From Prevotellaceae bacterium UBA4301 (lineage in GTDB: Bacteria; Bacteroidota; Bacteroidia; Bacteroidales; Bacteroidaceae), in NCBI GenBank assembly GCA_002395775.1, contig DGUV01000022.1:1-11822 (forward strand): a stretch of DNA of 11,822 bases. The letters are read 5' to 3'. The notes beneath the pieces are model-generated. The model was not told the DNA's origin, did no database searches, and saw only the letters and a program-made list of their open reading frames with translations. The position numbers were made by a program, and so were the translations under genes. Each line of letters starts with the position of its first letter. Within the stretch, counting starts at the first letter, position 1. Positions 6,736 through 11,822 of the stretch are shown here, piece by piece.

Positions 6736-7203
6736 ATGATGAGAATGAAAGCATGGGTGATGGCCACCACCCTCGTAATCTGTGGCGCATCGACAGTCGT
6801 GATGTCCTCTTGCAAGAGCACGAAACAGGCCGAAAACGCTGTCGTAAAGAGTGAAGAACTGATACGTACCTCCCAGAGCTGGGACGGAGTGGAACTGCCC
6901 GACTACCTGAAGGGCCGTCCCGAACTGGTGGCCGTAAGATATGAGTTCCCTGCCGGAAAGAAACTGGGCTGGCACCACCATCCCGTGATGAACTACGGCA
7001 TACTGGTGCAGGGCGAACTGACCATCATCGGTCAGGATGGCAAGGAGAAGACGGTGCACGAGGGCGAGACTGTCGTCGAGATGGTCAATACCATCCATCA
7101 TGGCGAGAACCGAGGCTCGAAGCCCGTCATCCTCTACATGTTCTATCTCTCACAGAAGGGTCTCCCCCTTGCCGTCCAGCACCCCGAAATTCCGTTGGAA
7201 TAA
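6736..7203 (+). CDS. Cupin-domain lipoprotein
   Basis: A 155-residue small beta-barrel protein, likely membrane-anchored on the periplasmic side. Residues 1-26 form a lipoprotein-like signal (hydrophobic stretch, then VVMSSC with the cysteine as lipidation site). The cupin core lies about residues 65-145: motif 1 is GWHHHPVMNYGILVQGELTI, which supplies metal-binding histidines, and motif 2 is VVEMVNTIHHGENRG, which contains an HxxxN signature but lacks the usual PxG. Cupins of this simple type bind a metal and a small ligand; some are isomerases or dioxygenases, others only binders, so no reaction is assigned. It starts 22 bp after the glycosyl hydrolase stop on the same strand, with no promoter between, and is probably co-transcribed. 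Two ATGs in tandem (6736, 6739) are both possible starts. Confidence 0.82.
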   Translation: MMRMKAWVMATTLVICGASTVVMSSCKSTKQAENAVVKSEELIRTSQSWDGVELPDYLKGRPELVAVRYEFPAGKKLGWHHHPVMNYGILVQGELTIIGQDGKEKTVHEGETVVEMVNTIHHGENRGSKPVILYMFYLSQKGLPLAVQHPEIPLE

Positions 7204-7211
7204 TTTTGAAC

Positions 7212-7230
7212 GGTAAAGTCTAACTTTACC
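7212..7230. terminator. Hairpin between convergent genes
   Basis: GGTAAAGT (7212-7219), loop CTA, ACTTTACC (7223-7230) is a perfect 8-bp stem with a 3-base loop between the cupin gene and the oppositely oriented DUF4230 gene; it contains the latter's TAA stop. There is no U run, so termination strength is uncertain. Confidence 0.5.
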
Positions 7231-7852
7231 TCCTGAACTCAACCTCCACCGTCCTGAAGCCGAAAGCGCGCATCAGGGCGGTGACTTGTTCGCGGCCGTT
7301 CTCTTCGGCCTGCTGGCGGGCTTTGCTGCGACGCAGGCGGGCAAGCATGCGGCGTTCGGCCTCACGATACATGCGCTCGCGAGCCTTGTTGCTCCAGGAG
7401 CCTGTTTCGTAGAAGGTTTGGGTGTGGGCCTCGTCGATGAACCGTTTGTTGAGTTGACGGATGGGTGGAAGAAGGACGATGGCCGTGTCGCCATGGACAG
7501 TGAGCCAGTTGTCGGTCAGCGCGTCTGTGTCGATGCCCAGGCGTATGGTGCCCCGATAGATGCGCACGAGTTCCTCGTCGGCCAGGAGGAAACGACTGTG
7601 GGTGGTGTCGATGATTTCCTCCATCTGCATGCTCAGGAATTCCCATTTGCCAATGCGACGGATGCTGGTGACCTGGGCAGGGGTGAGGTCGATGGAGTTG
7701 TCCGAATCGATGGTGAGGGCAATGGGGGCCTCGCCGCTGTCGATGGCCACGGAGAGGGTGCGCATGGCCAGGGCCACGAGCAACAGTGTGACGATGGTGA
7801 GCGTCCACCGCCAGTGATGATACAAGAACGAGAATATTTGCTTCACCTTCAT
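7226..7852 (-). CDS. DUF4230 protein with N-terminal membrane anchor
   Basis: A 208-residue protein with one transmembrane segment at about residues 15-33 (WTLTIVTLLLVALAM) and a soluble part. The pattern RIGKWEFLSMQMEEI, RIYRGTIRLGIDTDAL, NWLTVHGDTAIVLLPPIRQL and HTQTFYETGSWSN is characteristic of DUF4230, a family of unknown function common in Bacteroidota. The last 60 residues are a basic/acidic helical stretch (REAERRMLARLRRSKARQQ) ending in FGFRTVEVEFRR. It lies 37 bp downstream of a second DUF4230 gene, and the two share the same core (interaction with each other is possible, as paralogues often pair). It probably belongs to the operon beginning at lemA. ATG 7852 is the only start that includes the membrane segment. 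Confidence 0.85.
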   Translation of the reverse strand: MKVKQIFSFLYHHWRWTLTIVTLLLVALAMRTLSVAIDSGEAPIALTIDSDNSIDLTPAQVTSIRRIGKWEFLSMQMEEIIDTTHSRFLLADEELVRIYRGTIRLGIDTDALTDNWLTVHGDTAIVLLPPIRQLNKRFIDEAHTQTFYETGSWSNKARERMYREAERRMLARLRRSKARQQAEENGREQVTALMRAFGFRTVEVEFRR

Positions 7853-7864
7853 GTTCTATTTTCC

Positions 7865-7896
7865 TTTAACCTGTTAACCCTTTAACCTGTTAACCC
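7865..7896. repeat. 8-bp tandem repeat (four units) at a gene end
   Basis: Units TTTAACCT and GTTAACCC alternate twice (7865-7872, 7873-7880, 7881-7888, 7889-7896). The stop codon of the upstream DUF4230 gene (7890-7892) is inside the fourth unit. The core TTAACC is shared with the heptamer array at 8627-8675. Confidence 0.75.
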
Positions 7897-8624
7897 TTTA
7901 TTTTCACCGTACTTCGCTCGTTGTCGTAGAGGTGGGGCAGGTCCCTTTCGGTGAACTCCTTGCGGAAGGTGACCACGATGCGCTCCTGCGTGTAGCCCAT
8001 GTCGGTCAGCAGGGGAATGAGGAGCGAGGCGGCATTTTGGCGTGCCGACTCGATGATGCCCATCTGGGGCACTGTGCGCAGCACACTGGCCACGCCCTGC
8101 TGGGCAAAGTCGGTGAGTTCCTCGTCGCGGAAGTCGCTGCGCAGCCAGCTCACGTGGGTGCGTATGCCCTCGTTGTCCACCTTTGACGAGGTGACCACGA
8201 TGCGCGGGTCGGGTAGGGTGATGTGCAAAACCTCCCCCTTCCCCTCCAAAGGAGGGGTGTCGTCCTTGCCTTTTTGAACTTTGAATGTTGAATTTTGAAT
8301 TATCTCAATGTCTTCCTCCCTGATCTGTGAGAGGTCGATGTAGGCCTGCAGTACCACGTCGATGGGGATGGCTATCTTGCGTTCGCCCAGGGGCAGTTCC
8401 TGCTTGAACTGCATGCCAAGGAACGAACCTCTGAGCTGTTTCAGGTCGTTGTGGGTCACAATCTTGTGCACCACATACTCCGATGTATAGAGCCTCGACT
8501 GACGACTGATTTCCGTAGCAATGCTTACTCGCTCATCAACTTTCTCGTCTTCCGGCTGTCCGACCTCCTGCTTCGTGCAGGAAGTCAGCATAGCAATCAT
8601 AATAATGAATAAGATCCGATTCAA
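7890..8624 (-). CDS. DUF4230 lipoprotein with repeat-derived insert and TTG start
   Basis: A 244-residue predicted lipoprotein: MNRILFIIMIAMLTSC carries a lipobox with the cysteine at 16. The rest is DUF4230 (SRLYTSEYVVHKIVTHND, GERKIAIPIDVVLQAYIDL, VLHITLPDPRIVVTSSKVDN, EKGI-like EGIRTHVSWLR, and a C-terminal FRKEFTERDLPHLYDNE). Function unknown; likely in the inner leaflet of the outer membrane or periplasm. Between the DIEI and VLHITLPDP segments lie about 24 residues (NSTFKVQKGKDDTPPLEGKG) encoded by a heptamer array and a GC-rich palindrome. An in-frame TAA (8630-8628) upstream leaves TTG at 8624 as the only start giving a complete signal peptide; the next ATG (residue 9) would leave too short a signal. 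The C-terminal KG and stop are supplied by the 8-bp repeat. Confidence 0.83.
   Translation of the reverse strand: MNRILFIIMIAMLTSCTKQEVGQPEDEKVDERVSIATEISRQSRLYTSEYVVHKIVTHNDLKQLRGSFLGMQFKQELPLGERKIAIPIDVVLQAYIDLSQIREEDIEIIQNSTFKVQKGKDDTPPLEGKGEVLHITLPDPRIVVTSSKVDNEGIRTHVSWLRSDFRDEELTDFAQQGVASVLRTVPQMGIIESARQNAASLLIPLLTDMGYTQERIVVTFRKEFTERDLPHLYDNERSTVKIKG
8231..8257 (-). repeat. GC-rich palindromic repeat inside a DUF4230 gene
   Basis: CCCCTCC (8241-8247), AAA, GGAGGGG (8251-8257) forms a 7-bp hairpin, followed on the minus strand by a G-rich tail (8240-8231, AAGGGGGAGG). It aligns with the copies at 9334-9363 and 221-253 and encodes TPPLEGKGE in frame. Confidence 0.75.
8274..8301. repeat. 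Heptamer array TTGAANN (four units) inside a DUF4230 gene
   Basis: Four consecutive 7-bp units, TTGAACT, TTGAATG, TTGAATT and TTGAATT, end 16 bp from the palindromic repeat. 28 bp is not a multiple of three; the frame is kept only if the array and palindrome count together (about 72 bp), suggesting one compound insertion or selection for frame. Confidence 0.7.
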
Positions 8625-8626
8625 CT

Positions 8627-8675
8627 CTTAATCCTCAATCTTTAAACGTTAAACTTTAACCGTTAACCGTTAAAC
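8627..8675. repeat. Heptamer array of seven units, consensus NTTAANC, before a TTG start
   Basis: Units are CTTAATC, CTCAATC, TTTAAAC, GTTAAAC, TTTAACC, GTTAACC and GTTAAAC, without gaps. They fill most of the 60-bp gap between the DUF2207 stop and the DUF4230 start. The next seven bases (8620-8626, TTCAACT) look like a further degenerate unit and include the TTG start codon. Confidence 0.75.
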
Positions 8676-8684
8676 TTTCATCCA

Positions 8685-10382
8685 TCATCGCACTCCTCCT
8701 CCGAATCCTCCGCCAGAGAAGCCACCTCCGCCTCCCCACGAAGCACGGCCACCGCCACCAGCAGCACGGGCTTCCCGTTCGGCCTTCGACATGGCAGCAC
8801 GGGCAGTACTCCGATGCATGGTGCTGCGGATCATGGGCAGGGTGGTGTCGTTGGCCATCTGCTGAGCCACTTGGTCCATGTTGAAGTATTCGGGGTTAAT
8901 CTTCTTCATGTCGCGGATGACCTGGTCGGCAATGCCGAAGAGGGTGGCATAGATCATATAGTCTTTCCACAATGTGACTTCACCCACGTTGCGCTCGTCG
9001 AGCAGCGTGAAATCCTTCAGGAACTTGCGCAGACCAAACACTTTGCGGACTTCGTCCTGCTGGTCACGATATTGATAGATGCGGGTCTTGGTGTGCAGCG
9101 TCTGAATGAAAGAGTCGGCATAACTCTGATTGTGGCGACTATTCATCCAGGAGCGCAGTTCCTTCGGTTCGAGGACGGTGTCCGTCCCTGCTGCGTCGCG
9201 GAATATCTTGTGCACCATGCGCAACAGCTGGGGATAGTCCTTATCCTCAGGCAGGGAATGAATGACAAAATACTTCCCTTTGCCTTTTTCATTCTTGTTA
9301 TATGAGTCTGCGTCAGTCGCATTGTGGCTCATGCCCCCTCCTTGGGAGGGGGTGGGGGGAGGTGTCTGGCTGATGCTGATGGCTCCATCGTTGATGAGGC
9401 GCAGAATGCAAGCCGAGAGCAGGTTGTTGTAGTCGGCACCCACATATTTGTAGGCGTTCACCACATCGTTAGTGGCCTGCAAGTTGCCGTCGAAAGGCAG
9501 GCCGCGATACCAAAGCAGGTCCTTCATGACCCGTCGGCGTTGGCGCCAGACGTAGAAGAAGTAACTGAACAGAAGCAGGAGCGGTAGCAGGATGAGTGCC
9601 AAGACGAACAGAGCCAGGGCAATCTTGTCGTCGCGCGTCATCTCGTCGGAGTAGTCGCTACCTTCGAAGGCGCGACCCTTAAGGGTCTCAAAACTGCCCG
9701 TGTTGACAACGGCAGGGGCGAACAATCCTTTCTGGAACCGAGCCATCACTATCATGGCACTATGCCGACTGAAAGGTTCGTCGGATTCGGCCACGATGCT
9801 GTCCCCCATGAGATTAATCTCGCCGCTATAGCGGAAGGCCCATACGCCAATGCTGTCAGCTTCCAGATGGATGCTGTCTTCGGGTACGATGACTAATCTC
9901 ACATGCTGGGGGCTGGGTTGTATGCCCTCAGCGACAAACATGTAATTGAAGCCGTCGGCATCGGAATAGCCGCGCAACAGGTTCGTAATGGTGTATTGTG
10001 TTACATAGGTCCGACTGCCACTTTCGCCCAGTCCCCAGCACAGTTCGTAGCCGTCGTGCTTGGTGACGATGCCACATCGCCCGGCCTTTTGCTGACGGCT
10101 TTGGTTGATGTCCCAGTAGGACTGAGGTTCGTAGGTGCGGCCCGTTTCGTCAGTTACACTGAAGTCCTGCAGTTCACTGTCATTAAGGTTGCCAATGACG
10201 ATGTAACATTCCGTGCCCTCAGAGTCGATGCTCATGTGTCGGGTCTCCGTGATTCGTGCGTCGCCGTTCGATTGCAGCACGACGCGAATGTCCAAATCGT
10301 GCAGCCTTGGAGCTCCAGAAACAGTTGTGGCCGATGCCAGCAGTATCAGCCACAAGAGTATGTCACTTCTTAAATGCTTCAT
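8685..10382 (-). CDS. DUF2207 membrane protein, LemA-associated
   Basis: A 565-residue predicted membrane protein. A signal peptide occupies about residues 1-24 (LWLILLASATTVSG), then an extracytoplasmic DUF2207 domain (LHDLDIRVVLQSNGDARITETRHM, CWGLGESGSRTYVTQYTI). A strong transmembrane segment lies near residues 262-285 (ALFVLALILLPLLLLFSYFF), followed by a cytoplasmic part with YRGLPFDGNLQATNDV and LSACILRLINDGAISI. The C terminus is the glycine-rich tail typical of this family (GGGGFSGGGFGGG). The exact role is unknown; DUF2207 genes commonly sit beside lemA, as here. ATG 10382 was chosen because it starts the signal peptide and overlaps the lemA stop by 20 bp; an ATG at 10418 would prefix 12 charged residues. 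In-frame repeat-derived residues QTPPPTPSQGGGMSH interrupt the cytoplasmic part after ISIS. Confidence 0.87.
   Translation of the reverse strand: MKHLRSDILLWLILLASATTVSGAPRLHDLDIRVVLQSNGDARITETRHMSIDSEGTECYIVIGNLNDSELQDFSVTDETGRTYEPQSYWDINQSRQQKAGRCGIVTKHDGYELCWGLGESGSRTYVTQYTITNLLRGYSDADGFNYMFVAEGIQPSPQHVRLVIVPEDSIHLEADSIGVWAFRYSGEINLMGDSIVAESDEPFSRHSAMIVMARFQKGLFAPAVVNTGSFETLKGRAFEGSDYSDEMTRDDKIALALFVLALILLPLLLLFSYFFYVWRQRRRVMKDLLWYRGLPFDGNLQATNDVVNAYKYVGADYNNLLSACILRLINDGAISISQTPPPTPSQGGGMSHNATDADSYNKNEKGKGKYFVIHSLPEDKDYPQLLRMVHKIFRDAAGTDTVLEPKELRSWMNSRHNQSYADSFIQTLHTKTRIYQYRDQQDEVRKVFGLRKFLKDFTLLDERNVGEVTLWKDYMIYATLFGIADQVIRDMKKINPEYFNMDQVAQQMANDTTLPMIRSTMHRSTARAAMSKAEREARAAGGGGRASWGGGGGFSGGGFGGGVR
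9334..9363 (+). repeat. GC-rich palindromic repeat inside the DUF2207 gene
   Basis: CCCCCTCC (9334-9341), TTG, GGAGGGGG (9345-9352) forms an 8-bp hairpin, then a G-rich tail (9353-9363, TGGGGGGAGGT) on the plus strand. The orientation is opposite to the DUF4230 copy though both host genes are on the minus strand. It encodes PPPTPSQGGG in frame. Confidence 0.75.
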
Positions 10383-10923
10383 CAAGGTTGGGATAACTCT
10401 TCTTTTCTTCGCTGTCAACTTTCAGGTATTCCTTCTCGACGAAGTGGAGGACAGAAGCCACGATGCTCGATGGCCACTGACGCACCATGCGGTTCATCTT
10501 TGTGGCGGTGTCGTTATAGACCATACGCGACATGCGCACGTTCTCTTCATATTGTTTCATCCCCTCCATGGCTTCCTGATAGAGGCCGGCAGCCTTCAAC
10601 TCGGGATAAGCTTCGCCGATGGCAATCAGGCGTCCCATGACCTGACCGAGGGCAGAGGTCTGTTCGTTGACGGCCTCGGGGGTGTTCACTTGTTCGCCAC
10701 GGCGCTGTTGGATGACCTCGATCAGCGTCTCTGACTCGTGCTTGGCATACTGTGCTGCAGTCTTTGCCAGAGCCAATACGGCATCCCAACGGGAGTTTAG
10801 CTGAACCTCGATTTGGCTCAGGGCATTCTTACAAAGTTCATCCAGATTGACCAGCGAGCGCTGAGTCGAGATGAAATAGGAGATGACGACAAACGCCACG
10901 ATGATGAGAATAATAGCTGTCAT
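10363..10923 (-). CDS. lemA: LemA family protein
   Basis: A 186-residue protein with the usual LemA length and build. An N-terminal transmembrane helix spans about residues 3-17 (AIILIIVAFVVISYF), followed by a long helical bundle with LVNLDELCKNALSQIEVQLNSRWD, LIAIGEAYPELKA, and MSRMVYNDTATKMN-like signatures (NDTATKMNRMVRQWPSSIVA). LemA proteins sit in the inner membrane with the bundle outside; their biochemical role is unclear. Starts at ATG 10923, about 25 bases after the predicted transcription start of the promoter at 10951-10982, and overlaps the DUF2207 gene by 20 bp, so it likely leads an operon. Confidence 0.93.
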   Translation of the reverse strand: MTAIILIIVAFVVISYFISTQRSLVNLDELCKNALSQIEVQLNSRWDAVLALAKTAAQYAKHESETLIEVIQQRRGEQVNTPEAVNEQTSALGQVMGRLIAIGEAYPELKAAGLYQEAMEGMKQYEENVRMSRMVYNDTATKMNRMVRQWPSSIVASVLHFVEKEYLKVDSEEKKSYPNLDEAFKK

Positions 10924-10950
10924 AGTGTTGAGAATTTAGGTTTCACGGGT

Positions 10951-10982
10951 TAAAAGTACAAATAAGTGGCCGTCCGACCAAA
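10951..10982 (-). promoter_or_regulatory. Promoter of lemA-DUF2207-DUF4230 operon
   Basis: Minus strand TTTG (10982-10979) and TACTTTTA (10958-10951), 20 bp apart; the -7 element differs from TAnnTTTG at one base. It lies in the 90-bp gap between the STAS gene and lemA and would give a leader of about 20-25 bases. Confidence 0.6.
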
Positions 10983-11013
10983 TCTTTGTCCGTTTTTTGT
11001 GGAAGGGGACTGC

Positions 11014-11316
11014 TCATCGGATATTGAACAGGCGGAAGAAGCCCGTCATGGTGAACACCTCACGAATACTTTCGTTCAGATTCTTCAGCGTCAGTTGGCC
11101 TCCCTTGCTGTTGGCCTGCTTGAGCAGTGTGAGTAGCAGGCTCAGACCTGAGCTGCTGATGTATTCCAGTCCGGCCAGGTCCAGTTCAATGTTGCGGTGT
11201 GCCTGTTCCAACAGGGGATTCATGTCGCGGGCAAACTGTTCTGAGGCGGCGGTGTCGAGGCGTCCTGTCAGTTCGGCCTTCAGACCATTGTCTTGTTCGG
11301 TGATTTTAAGTGTCAT
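11014..11316 (-). CDS. STAS-domain protein, anti-sigma factor antagonist type
   Basis: A 100-residue single STAS domain, the usual size of SpoIIAA/RsbV-type antagonists, which bind an anti-sigma kinase unless phosphorylated on a conserved serine. The core LAGLEYISSSGLSLLL matches the SpoIIAA region around Ser58; by alignment Ser55 is the expected phosphorylation site (Ser54 replaces the usual Asp before it). No kinase or sigma-factor partner gene lies in this window, so the partner must be encoded elsewhere, or the protein works in another switch. It starts 40 bp after the transporter gene on the same strand and is probably co-transcribed with it. Confidence 0.88.
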   Translation of the reverse strand: MTLKITEQDNGLKAELTGRLDTAASEQFARDMNPLLEQAHRNIELDLAGLEYISSSGLSLLLTLLKQANSKGGQLTLKNLNESIREVFTMTGFFRLFNIR

Positions 11317-11356
11317 GTTGGGTATGGGATGAAAAAAATGTTATTGAAACTTGCGG

Positions 11357-11822
11357 TCATTGTATCGGAGTGATGGGCCAGATGAGGTTGACGGCCAGCA
11401 GGTTGGTGGCCAGAATGATGAGACTCATCCAGACGCCCACGCGGGAGAAGTCGGAGAAGCGGTAGCCGCCAGGACCATAGACAAGCATGTGGGTGGGCGA
11501 ACCGATGGGGGTGATAAAGCACGAGCTGACGGCAATCATCAGTGCCACGCAGAAGGGGAAAGGGTCGTAGCCCATAGTGGTGGCGGCCTTGTAGATGATG
11601 GGGAAGAAGATGGCTCCCGTGGCGGTGTTTGAGATGAACTCGGTTGTGAACATGCCCGCCATGCATATTGCGGCCATCACGACGATGGGATTGTCGCCAC
11701 ACACCGTCAGTATGCCGCTTGCAATCATCTGCGCCAGTCCTGTCTTGGCAATGGCTGTACCCATGACGACAGAGCCGGCAAAGACCATAAGGATGTTCCA
11801 GTTGATGGCTTTCATGGCCTGG
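11357..11822 (-). CDS. SLC13 (DASS) family transporter, C-terminal part
   Basis: The 152 or more visible residues are the end of a sodium- or ion-coupled permease; its N-terminal part lies beyond the window. Membrane helices of about 20 residues alternate with loops. The signature TEFISNTATGAIFFPI corresponds to the conserved Asn-Thr ion/substrate-binding tip of the DASS fold, followed by FITPIGSPTHMLVYGPGGYRFSDF, a pattern typical of YfbS-like SLC13 permeases. Substrate is unknown (di/tricarboxylates or sulfate are family options). TGA at 11359-11357; the STAS gene follows 40 bp downstream. Confidence 0.88.
   Translation of the reverse strand, partial: QAMKAINWNILMVFAGSVVMGTAIAKTGLAQMIASGILTVCGDNPIVVMAAICMAGMFTTEFISNTATGAIFFPIIYKAATTMGYDPFPFCVALMIAVSSCFITPIGSPTHMLVYGPGGYRFSDFSRVGVWMSLIILATNLLAVNLIWPITPIQ

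Noticed and set aside
8685..8760. Glycine-rich C-terminal coding segment as a repeat element
   Set aside because: Gly-rich tails are the normal end of DUF2207 proteins, so no separate element is needed.
10383..10418. Upstream ATG adding 12 residues to the DUF2207 protein
   Set aside because: It prefixes charged residues to the signal peptide and lies deeper in lemA; ATG 10382 gives a standard signal peptide.

Overview
The window looks like a chromosomal segment of a Bacteroidota bacterium, most likely a Prevotella-like member of the Bacteroidales. The support is (i) a secreted BspA-type/Ig-like protein ending in a type IX secretion-like C-terminal domain, (ii) two DUF4230 proteins and a LemA/DUF2207 pair, (iii) absence of clear Shine-Dalgarno sites at most starts, and (iv) four promoter candidates fitting the Bacteroidota rule TTTG, 19-20 bp, TAnnTTTG or a one-base variant. 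No database could be searched; family names come from recognising motifs.

Layout. 1-2002 (minus): 5' two thirds of uvrA, cut by the window edge. 2017-2702 (minus): a two-gene toxin-antitoxin module with a PIN ribonuclease toxin, 14 bp upstream of uvrA and probably co-transcribed with it. 2703-2922: the TA promoter and a bidirectional terminator. 2923-4587 (minus): secreted leucine-rich/Big_2 surface protein, preceded by a strikingly structured leader (about 4615-4796) that also holds a 42-codon reading frame. 4809-5210: regulatory stretch with four 23-bp tandem iterons, two plus-strand promoter candidates and a hairpin. 5211-7203 (plus): a GHL10-type glycosyl hydrolase and a cupin lipoprotein, probably one operon, converging on the minus-strand cluster at a hairpin. 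7226-11822 (minus): two DUF4230 proteins, DUF2207 membrane protein, LemA, STAS-domain protein and the end of an SLC13-type transporter; LemA has its own promoter, so STAS/transporter and lemA-DUF2207-DUF4230-DUF4230 are probably separate units.

The most unusual signals are the structured leader in front of the surface-protein gene; the 23-bp iterons; and a family of GC-rich palindromes with a G-rich tail that lies in frame inside three different genes (uvrA, a DUF4230 gene and the DUF2207 gene), with a BIME-like head-to-head pair in uvrA. Short 7- and 8-bp tandem arrays flank or invade one DUF4230 gene, supplying its stop codon and apparently its TTG start. Together these suggest small interspersed repeats that have shaped protein sequence here.
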